Below, in pieces: positions 1 through 4,507 of a stretch of 5,717 bases of DNA; position 1 is the first letter of the stretch, and every line of letters begins with the position of its first letter. The notes under the pieces are model-generated. The model was not told where the DNA came from. It ran no database searches and worked only from the letters and a program-made list of their open reading frames with translations. The position numbers and the translations under genes were made by a program. The stretch is from an uncultured Cloacibacillus sp. (GTDB taxonomy: Bacteria > Synergistota > Synergistia > Synergistales > Synergistaceae), in contig URAG01000101.1 of NCBI GenBank assembly GCA_900545755.1, forward strand, positions 1 to 5,717, in the 5' to 3' direction.

Positions 1-1
1 G

Positions 2-145
2 TACGCGGGCTTCGCGCGCACGATAGACGACAGGATATCGTGCTGCTGCCTGAGCTGCTACCCGGATGTGACGGACGAGAGCTGCTGCTGCAAATGGGAG
101 TTCACGCTGAAGCGCGGGGAAGAAACCGTGAGCGCAGCAGATTAA
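2..145 (+). CDS. C-terminal 47 residues of a cysteine-rich protein (5' truncated by window edge)
   Basis: An open frame enters from the left edge and stops at TAA 143-145. It uses the same GC-ending codons and ATA isoleucines as the other genes here, which supports real coding. The visible tail has seven cysteines in 47 residues: a CCC triplet at visible residues 14-16, C19, and a second CCC at 28-30 followed by KWEF. The spacing (CCC-x2-C, then a PD pair, then CCC-K-W-E-F) loosely recalls the cysteine-rich C-termini of DUF6125-type proteins, where a C-x2-C...PD...C-x-W-x-F pattern may bind a metal. That is a memory-based resemblance and not a firm assignment. The charged, cysteine-free end (KRGEETVSAAD) looks like a natural C-terminus. 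The gene converges on the DUF1847 gene across a 319-base spacer. Function is unknown. Confidence 0.6.
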   Translation, partial: YAGFARTIDDRISCCCLSCYPDVTDESCCCKWEFTLKRGEETVSAAD

Positions 146-160
146 AACAAACGACAAAGA

Positions 161-233
161 TCTCGCGGCCGCGGCATCATAGGCGGGCAAAACGCCCCGC
201 CTAACGCCGGCGTCTCCGGCGTTTGCCGCGAGA
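161..233. repeat. Nested inverted repeats that can form a three-way junction
   Basis: An outer perfect 8-bp stem pairs TCTCGCGG (161-168) with CCGCGAGA (226-233). Inside it sit two adjacent hairpins. The first is AGGCGGGC (181-188) with GC(C)CCGCCT (194-202), carrying one bulged C and an AAAAC loop. The second is a perfect 8-bp stem AACGCCGG (203-210) with CCGGCGTT (216-223) and a 5-base loop. The two inner hairpins abut with no spacer, so they could stack. No T-run follows on either strand. It could be a terminator-like 3'-end structure for the left-hand gene, a dispersed REP-like element, or part of a structured RNA; the sequence alone cannot decide. Confidence 0.6.
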
Positions 234-291
234 GCTCCCCGCGGTGGCGTACAGATTCTGTCTGTGCTTTTGCCGGCGCGCGGATAGAATT

Positions 292-324
292 GCCGCCGCT
301 CCGTCTATTTATCGGAGCGGCGGC
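292..324. repeat. Perfect 12-bp GC-rich hairpin in convergent spacer
   Basis: GCCGCCGCTCCG (292-303) is the exact reverse complement of CGGAGCGGCGGC (313-324), with a 9-base A/T-rich loop (TCTATTTAT). The stem can gain a wobble pair and a T-A pair outward (290-291 with 325-326). It is symmetrical, so a transcript from either side would fold it. The bases after it are GAAGTTTAG on the plus strand and AATTCTATC on the minus strand, so a U-tract is missing and it is not a canonical intrinsic terminator. A role as a bidirectional 3'-end stabiliser or rho-assisted terminator between convergent genes is inference. Confidence 0.65.
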
Positions 325-331
325 GAAGTTT

Positions 332-364
332 AGCGCGCGGCGCAAGCCTGCGGAGCGCGCGGCG
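332..364. repeat. 11-base direct repeat AGCGCGCGGCG flanking a small hairpin
   Basis: AGCGCGCGGCG occurs at 332-342 and again at 354-364, with an 11-base spacer. Because the repeat contains the palindrome GCGCGC, the two copies can also pair with each other (333-338 with 355-360) around an inner CGCA/TGCG stem (341-344 with 349-352). It lies 7 bases after the 12-bp hairpin. Function is unknown. Confidence 0.5.
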
Positions 365-464
365 ATTTACGGATTTTTCGGCGGGTTTAAGGAGTTTTCT
401 TCAATTCATGAAAGCTTCCATAAAGCCGCGGCGTTTTCAGGATTCCGCGGACTTTTTCTCAGTT

Positions 465-1073
465 TTAGGGCTGCGGGTCGTTTTCGTGCTCTTCGGCGTA
501 TTTGTAGGCGGCCTTCATCATACGCTTGTATATCGCAGAGCAGTAGAGCGCGCCCATCGGGTTGTGCGCAAGGACTCGGTCCTTCGCGGCGACGGGGACG
601 ACGGGAGCCTTTGAATATTTTATGAAAAGCGCGTCGTGGCCGACGCAGAGGCCGAGCAGAAGGTTGAGGTCGGTCTTCGCCTCGGCGAGCACGGCGGCCT
701 GCTCTATCGGGTTGCAGGATATGCTTCCTATGCGTTCGCTCTCCATCGCTCCCATCTCGGACTTCGGCACTCCGCAGACTTTGCAGTTGACGGTAGCGAT
801 TTCGAAATATTTCTCTAGTATCGCGCCGAGCTTCGCCGCCTCTTCGGAGAAGGCCGCGCAGAAGGCTATGCCGAGTTTCTTGTAGCCCATCTTCTGCGAG
901 AAAATTATTATCTCCTGTATGCGGTTCGCCTCGCCGTAGTATTCCGCCTCGACCTCGGAGGCCGCGCGCATCATGCGGCGGTCAGTCTCGTCGGCGTATA
1001 GCGTCGCGGCGTCGCAAGCAGTGCAGGCCATGCCGCTGCCGCAGGGCTTTTCAGTACATTTGTCGCATCTCAT
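465..1073 (-). CDS. DUF1847 family protein, cysteine-rich, probable metal binder
   Basis: The 202-residue protein matches my knowledge of DUF1847, small cytosolic proteins of anaerobes with no established function. In numbering from the second Met, an N-terminal cysteine cluster (C3, C6, C11, C17, C20) suggests a metal or Fe-S site. Further cysteines are C72, C97, C100, C120, C143 and C178. Family hallmarks are SCNPIEQA (119-126), GLCVGHDALF (141-150) and KDRVLAHNP (164-172). There is no signal peptide or membrane segment. Start choice: an ATG at 1079 gives 204 residues, but the only Shine-Dalgarno-like GAGG (1086-1083) is just 3 bases from it. The ATG at 1073 is 9 bases away, overlaps the upstream stop as TAATG, and puts the protein start next to the CDKC cluster, so I prefer 1073. 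It is the last gene of the operon and is probably translationally coupled to the pseudouridine synthase gene. Confidence 0.85.
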   Translation of the reverse strand: MRCDKCTEKPCGSGMACTACDAATLYADETDRRMMRAASEVEAEYYGEANRIQEIIIFSQKMGYKKLGIAFCAAFSEEAAKLGAILEKYFEIATVNCKVCGVPKSEMGAMESERIGSISCNPIEQAAVLAEAKTDLNLLLGLCVGHDALFIKYSKAPVVPVAAKDRVLAHNPMGALYCSAIYKRMMKAAYKYAEEHENDPQP

Positions 1074-1972
1074 TACCATTCGCCTCTTTCATATTTTTTC
1101 ATGTCGTCCGGCAGCGGCGCCTCTATCCTCGCGCCGCGCAGCTCTGCCGGCAGCGCCGCGTCGTCGGGGAATATCACAAGCCGCGCGTGGAGCAGCGGGC
1201 GCTTCCCCATCTTGCCGCCGTATTTCGCGTCGCCGGCTATCGGATGTCCAATCGCGGCGAGGTGCGCACGAGCCTGGTGCGGGCGCCCCGTCACGAGCTC
1301 TGCTTCGACGACGCTCCGGCTTCCAGCGACTGCGATCCTCCTGTAAAGCGTGAGCGCGCGTTGTCCGCCGTCGTCGGGGCGTACGGTGTTAGTGCGCGCG
1401 TCCTTCAACAGCGGCAGGGCGATTTCCCCTTTTTCCGGCGCGACGCCCTCGACGACGGCCCTGTATATTTTTTTAATTTTTCGTTCGCGCACGAGCTCGG
1501 CGAGAATCCGCTGCGCCTGTCCCGTGAGCGCTATTATCACCGCGCCGGATGTGTTTCTGTCCAGGCGCTGCACCGTCGCGGGGCGGTAGTCGTTACGCCC
1601 CCAGCGCAGCTCGGAGAGAGCGCGCGTAATCAGAGAGTCGCCGCCGCGTTCGTCTGGCTGGGTCAGAAGCCCTGCGGGCTTGTTGACTATCCATGCGAAG
1701 CCGTCTTTGTAGAGCGTTTCGAGCGGCTTTACACGCAGAAGTTCGCGCGTGGGCGCGGCTGCCGCTTTCGCTCCGTCTTCCCACGGCACGGTAAGCCTCT
1801 GCCCTTCGACGAGGCGTGTTTCCCCCTTCGTGCGCCTGCCGTCGAGGCGCACTTCGCCGGTGCGTATCGACTTCATTATCGCGCCAAGCGGGACGCCGGG
1901 CCAGAGCGTCCGCAGCACGCGGTCCACCCTGCGCCCGTCGTTGTCGGCTGAGATTACGAGCTCGCGCGCCAT
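1073..1972 (-). CDS. RluA-family large-subunit rRNA pseudouridine synthase (S4 domain type)
   Basis: The 299-residue enzyme is predicted to isomerise uridine to pseudouridine in 23S rRNA, in the cytoplasm. An S4 RNA-binding domain occupies about residues 13-63 (RRVDRVLRTLWPG... VRLDGRRTK). The catalytic domain spans about 85-290: KPAGLLTQP (98-106), the catalytic loop QRLDRNTSG (135-143) with nucleophile D138, the KIYRAVVEG segment (168-176) with conserved Y170, and TGRPHQARAHL (228-238) followed by GHPIAGDAKYG. Q135 replaces the commoner His of HRLD, and RPHQ replaces RTHQ; both are small changes that leave the active Asp intact. The length is normal for RluC/RluD-type enzymes, but the exact target uridine cannot be told, so no symbol is given. 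Its ATG lies one base after the exoribonuclease stop with only a weak upstream GGA, so translational coupling is likely. Confidence 0.92.
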   Translation of the reverse strand: MARELVISADNDGRRVDRVLRTLWPGVPLGAIMKSIRTGEVRLDGRRTKGETRLVEGQRLTVPWEDGAKAAAAPTRELLRVKPLETLYKDGFAWIVNKPAGLLTQPDERGGDSLITRALSELRWGRNDYRPATVQRLDRNTSGAVIIALTGQAQRILAELVRERKIKKIYRAVVEGVAPEKGEIALPLLKDARTNTVRPDDGGQRALTLYRRIAVAGSRSVVEAELVTGRPHQARAHLAAIGHPIAGDAKYGGKMGKRPLLHARLVIFPDDAALPAELRGARIEAPLPDDMKKYERGEW

Positions 1973-1973
1973 T

Positions 1974-2987
1974 CTATTTTTTCCAGAAACGGCGCTGCGT
2001 CGAGTTGTTCCACGCCGAGATCGGCTGCTCGTCAGTGAGGTTCTTTACGGAGTCCTTCCAGCAGAACATCCTGAAGTCCAGTTCGTCCGCCGACGATACG
2101 ATAAGAGCCTCGGGCGTCGCTGGGACGACCGGCGAGCCGAACTCGCGCTGTCCGTGGTGGCTCAGCAGTATGTGCGAGAGGTGCGTCCGCAGCTTTTCCG
2201 ACAGGCCGAACTGAGCGGCGAGCTCCGAGAAGCGCAGATAGCCCTGCGCAACGTGGTCGAGCAGCGCGCCCTCGACGGTAATCTCAGGCACAGGGGCCAT
2301 GCGGTATGACTCGAGCTTGCCGATATCGTGCAGCAGGGCGCCCGCGATTACTATCTCCTTGTCCACGTCGTAGCCGGATGCCGCCATAGACTCCGCCATC
2401 GCCTTCGCGCAGGCAGCGACGGAGACGGTGTGCTCCAGCAGGCCGTTTGCGTAGGCGTGATGGTGGCTGACCGCGGCGGGCCAATCGCGGAAGCGCGTCC
2501 AGCGGTCGCCGTCGAAGACGAAGCGCAGGAACTTCCCCGCCTCGCCCTGGCACTCTCCGACGAGCGCCTCGAAGCGCGCAGCGAGCTCGCCGACCGGTAC
2601 CGGCGAGTGCGGCAGATAGCCAGCGGGCGGATATTTTTCCTGATTTAGCAGAGTTATCTTGTTGAAGTTGAACTGGAGCAGGCCGCGGTACTCGGCGACC
2701 TTGCCGTTGACACCAACGGTGCGTCCAGTGATCTGGACTATACGCTCGGGCGGCAGCTTGTCGTCGTCGCTTTGCGGCGCGGCTTCGGATTTGTCGAGCC
2801 ACTGCGCGTCCGACCAGACTTTCGCCTCTACGGTGCCGAGCCCGTCAGTCGCCGTCACGTCGTAGTAAGGTTTTCCGTTTTTATCGCTTTTCTGTGAAAT
2901 ATAGCTTATGACGAATATCGCCTTAAAGAGCGCGCCCGCGGGGAGCTTGCGCACCTCCTGGCTGTTAAGAAGCGTGTTCGCCGTCAT
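1974..2987 (-). CDS. yhaM: YhaM-family 3'-5' exoribonuclease (OB fold + HD domain)
   Basis: The 337-residue protein has the two-part layout of YhaM/CBF1 nucleases, which trim RNA (and single-stranded DNA in vitro) from the 3' end in a metal-dependent way. An N-terminal OB-fold nucleic-acid-binding region covers about 18-115 (FVISYISQKSDKNGKPYYDV, then VWSD and ITGRTVGVNGK). The C-terminal HD phosphohydrolase domain covers about 165-310, with the metal-binding set visible: SHHHAYANGLLEH (174-186), the HD pair H220-D221 in GALLHDIGK, LLSHHGQREFGSP (274-286) typical of YhaM, and SADELDFRM (299-307). The Bacillus subtilis protein is slightly shorter (about 314 residues). ATG at 2987 is preceded by AAGGA (3001-2997) at 9 bases, a good ribosome site. 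It is the first gene of the minus-strand operon and is followed after one base by the pseudouridine synthase gene. The family call is firm; the natural substrate here is not known. Confidence 0.9.
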   Translation of the reverse strand: MTANTLLNSQEVRKLPAGALFKAIFVISYISQKSDKNGKPYYDVTATDGLGTVEAKVWSDAQWLDKSEAAPQSDDDKLPPERIVQITGRTVGVNGKVAEYRGLLQFNFNKITLLNQEKYPPAGYLPHSPVPVGELAARFEALVGECQGEAGKFLRFVFDGDRWTRFRDWPAAVSHHHAYANGLLEHTVSVAACAKAMAESMAASGYDVDKEIVIAGALLHDIGKLESYRMAPVPEITVEGALLDHVAQGYLRFSELAAQFGLSEKLRTHLSHILLSHHGQREFGSPVVPATPEALIVSSADELDFRMFCWKDSVKNLTDEQPISAWNNSTQRRFWKK

Positions 2988-3027
2988 ACTTCATCTTCCT
3001 TCCGTAAAGGCAGTTTCACGTTTTTTA

Positions 3028-3036
3028 ATGATAGCA
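3028..3036 (-). promoter_or_regulatory. Candidate extended -10 promoter for the yhaM operon
   Basis: On the minus strand TGC-TATCAT reads from 3036 to 3028: a 5/6 match to TATAAT preceded by the TG of an extended -10 element. No good -35 box is seen at 16-18 bases (best is TGTGCA at 3055-3050, 3/6), which the TG motif may offset. Transcription would begin near 3021 and give a leader of about 34 bases that carries the AAGGA ribosome site. Confidence 0.5.
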
Positions 3037-3112
3037 TTTTTTCGCCGATTGCACAGCGCTCCGTACATTTAATACATCAACGCTGCGGACCGCGGACAAG
3101 CGGCTCAATGTG

Positions 3113-3118
3113 TATAAT
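3113..3118 (+). promoter_or_regulatory. Candidate -10 box for the aminotransferase gene
   Basis: A perfect TATAAT lies 51 bases upstream of the start codon. The -35 region is poor: at 17 bases the sequence is CCGCGG, and the best partial match (CGGACA, 3093-3098) is too close at 14 bases. A weak or activator-dependent promoter is therefore possible. It faces away from the candidate promoter of the minus operon, with about 75 bases between the two -10 boxes. Confidence 0.5.
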
Positions 3119-3135
3119 AGCTTCATACCGATGTT

Positions 3136-3145
3136 TTATGCATAA
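3136..3145. promoter_or_regulatory. 10-bp perfect palindrome TTATGCATAA in leader, possible operator
   Basis: TTATGCATAA is its own reverse complement. It sits roughly 10-20 bases downstream of the transcription start expected from TATAAT 3113-3118 and just before the ribosome binding site. That position would suit a repressor site, but a 10-bp A/T-rich palindrome can also arise by chance. Confidence 0.25.
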
Positions 3146-3150
3146 CTGAC

Positions 3151-3159
3151 AAAGGAGGA
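3151..3159 (+). promoter_or_regulatory. Strong ribosome binding site of the aminotransferase gene
   Basis: AAAGGAGGA is a near-perfect Shine-Dalgarno sequence. The AGGAGG core ends 10 bases before the ATG at 3169, which fixes that start and suggests high translation. It is the strongest ribosome site in the window. Confidence 0.85.
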
Positions 3160-3168
3160 ATATATTCA

Positions 3169-4380
3169 ATGAGCAAAGTAAACTGGGAATCGAAGCTTTC
3201 GAAAGCGGCTCTCAACGTAAAACCGTCGCCGATACGCGCGCTTCTTAAATACACCAAGACGCCCGGGGTTATATCGTTCGCGGGCGGCAACCCAGACCCT
3301 GCTGTCTTCCCCGTCGCTGAGTTCGCGGAGGCGGCGCAGATTCTGAGCCGCGAGGGGCGCGACGTGCTTCAGTACGGCGCGACTAACGGCTATGACCCTC
3401 TCAAAAACTACATCGCCAAATGGATGGCCCCGCGCATGGGACGCGAGACGAAGCCGGACGAGATGCTTATAACGACCGGCTCGCAGGAGGGGATGGACCT
3501 TCTATGCGCCGTGCTCATCAACGAAGGCGACACGATAATCGTAGAAGGGCCGACCTACCCAGGCGCGCTCCACGCGATGCGCAACCGCGGCGCGCGCTTC
3601 CTCTCCGTACCGTGCGACAAGGACGGCCTGCGTGTGGACCTTCTGCCTTCTGTCATCGAAGAGGGACAAAAGAACGGACATAAAATCAAATTTATCTACA
3701 CGATAGTAAATTTTCAAAACCCGTCCGGCGCGACTCTGACTGCGGAACGGCGCGCCGAGCTTCTTAAAATCGCGGAGAAGTACGACCTACTCATCTTTGA
3801 GGACGACCCGTACGGACATCTGCGCTACGAGGGCGAGAACGTCCCGACAATCTTCTCAATGGACAAAGAGCAGAGCGGGCGCGTCGTATACGCATGCTCA
3901 TTCTCTAAGATACTCGCGCCGGGGACGCGCGTCGCGTGGATAGTAGGGGACAAGGATTTAATAAATAAAATGGTGATGATAAAGCAGGGGACGAATCTCT
4001 GCACGAGCGTCGTCGCGCAGGCGCTGGTCTACGAGTACTGCCGTCTAGGGCATCTCGACGGCTTCCTGCCGAAAATTATCGCGCACTACGCGAAGAAGCG
4101 CGACGCCATGGACGCGGCCTTCAGGAACTATCTGCCGCAGAACGCGATATTCCACAGGCCTGAGGGCGGTTTCTTCTTCTGGATTCAGGTGCCCGGCGTC
4201 GACTCTACGAAGCTTTTCATAAAAGCGATCGAGCACGGCGTCGCGTTCGTGACGGGGCCCTCCTTCTATGCGGAGCCTGGAGAAGGCGCAGACTTCATGC
4301 GCACCTGCTTCACATTCGCCCAGCCGGAAGAAATAGAGGAGGGGGCGAAACGCCTCGCCGCGGCGATAAAAGAACTCTAA
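3169..4380 (+). CDS. PLP-dependent aminotransferase, class I/II (fold type I, 2-aminoadipate/LysN-like)
   Basis: The 403-residue cytosolic enzyme should move an amino group between an amino acid and a 2-oxo acid (commonly 2-oxoglutarate) using pyridoxal phosphate. Visible elements are: N-terminal VISFAGGNPDPAVFP (34-48), the substrate-site region typical of the LysN/2-aminoadipate group; QYGATNGYDPL (68-78); cofactor-phosphate loop TTGSQEGMDLL (102-112); NFQNPSGATL (181-190) with N184; EDDPYG (211-216) with D212 for the PLP ring nitrogen and Y215; the Schiff-base lysine K247 in SFSKILAPGTRVAW; and R378 in FMRTCFTF, expected to bind the substrate carboxylate. The length is normal and no key residue is missing. 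Relatives act on 2-aminoadipate, aromatic, branched-chain or other amino acids, so the substrate cannot be read from the sequence. It is a single-gene unit with its own -10 box, a strong ribosome site and a terminator. A role in amino acid catabolism or synthesis is inference. Confidence 0.93.
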   Translation: MSKVNWESKLSKAALNVKPSPIRALLKYTKTPGVISFAGGNPDPAVFPVAEFAEAAQILSREGRDVLQYGATNGYDPLKNYIAKWMAPRMGRETKPDEMLITTGSQEGMDLLCAVLINEGDTIIVEGPTYPGALHAMRNRGARFLSVPCDKDGLRVDLLPSVIEEGQKNGHKIKFIYTIVNFQNPSGATLTAERRAELLKIAEKYDLLIFEDDPYGHLRYEGENVPTIFSMDKEQSGRVVYACSFSKILAPGTRVAWIVGDKDLINKMVMIKQGTNLCTSVVAQALVYEYCRLGHLDGFLPKIIAHYAKKRDAMDAAFRNYLPQNAIFHRPEGGFFFWIQVPGVDSTKLFIKAIEHGVAFVTGPSFYAEPGEGADFMRTCFTFAQPEEIEEGAKRLAAAIKEL

Positions 4381-4404
4381 CGCCGCGATTTTCAAAACTG
4401 GACG

Positions 4405-4431
4405 AAGCCTGGGCCCCCCCCAGGCTTTTTT
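4405..4431 (+). terminator. Rho-independent terminator after the aminotransferase gene
   Basis: AAGCCTGGG (4405-4413) pairs perfectly with CCCAGGCTT (4419-4427) around a CCCCC loop, and a run of six T (4426-4431) closes it. It begins 25 bases after the aminotransferase stop, so it separates that gene from mnmE. The 8-C run (4414-4421) spans the loop and part of the stem. Confidence 0.92.
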
Positions 4432-4438
4432 CTTTATC

Positions 4439-4467
4439 TTTACAGCGGCGGCGTCGGATGCTAGACT
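4439..4467 (+). promoter_or_regulatory. Sigma-70-type promoter for mnmE
   Basis: TTTACA (4439-4444, 5/6 match to TTGACA) is separated by exactly 17 bases from TAGACT (4462-4467, 4/6 match to TATAAT). The TG at 4459-4460 adds an extended -10 element. It starts 8 bases after the end of the terminator T-run, so mnmE appears to be transcribed on its own, with a start near 4474 and a leader of about 34 bases. Confidence 0.6.
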
Positions 4468-4507
4468 TTGCCGGAAAACTTGAATCTGCGGGGAGAATCT
4501 GTAAAAA

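Larger units (their letters stand above)
146..464. other. Gene-free convergent spacer rich in inverted repeats
   Basis: This 319-base stretch lies between the 3' ends of two convergent genes. The short open frames in it, on either strand, lack a good ribosome binding site and a recognisable protein, so I treat it as non-coding. It holds several GC-rich inverted repeats (161-233, 292-324, 333-360) and one direct repeat. None of the hairpins is followed by a proper T-tract on either strand, so no textbook terminator is present, although the structures may still halt or protect transcripts from both sides. The part nearest the DUF1847 gene (365-464) is more T-rich and holds only a weak CCGCGG...CCGCGG inverted pair (426-431 and 445-450). 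Confidence 0.6.

Noticed and set aside
161..233. CRISPR-like repeat array
   Set aside because: The repeats are inverted arms of one structure, with no regularly spaced direct repeats and no cas genes nearby.
142..345. Minus-strand 67-codon frame in the left spacer
   Set aside because: It runs through the inverted repeats, overlaps the end of the left-hand gene, has no good ribosome site and is Arg/Pro/Ala-rich. The sequence is better explained as structured non-coding DNA.
426..450. CCGCGG...CCGCGG inverted pair as a terminator for the DUF1847 gene
   Set aside because: It is only 6 bp with a 13-base loop, and the following minus-strand bases (CTTTATGG) lack a T-tract. CCGCGG is self-palindromic and common in this GC-rich sequence.
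1187..1951. Plus-strand open frame (254 codons) opposite the pseudouridine synthase gene
   Set aside because: It is antisense to a gene with clear S4 and RluA motifs, has no credible ribosome site or recognisable domain, and its composition is typical of an antisense shadow.
2965..2994. Nine-codon frame (ATG AAG TAT GAC ...) overlapping the yhaM start in another phase
   Set aside because: It is too short to support, and the AAGGA site is far better placed for the yhaM ATG at 2987. Mentioned only as a remote chance of a coupling leader.
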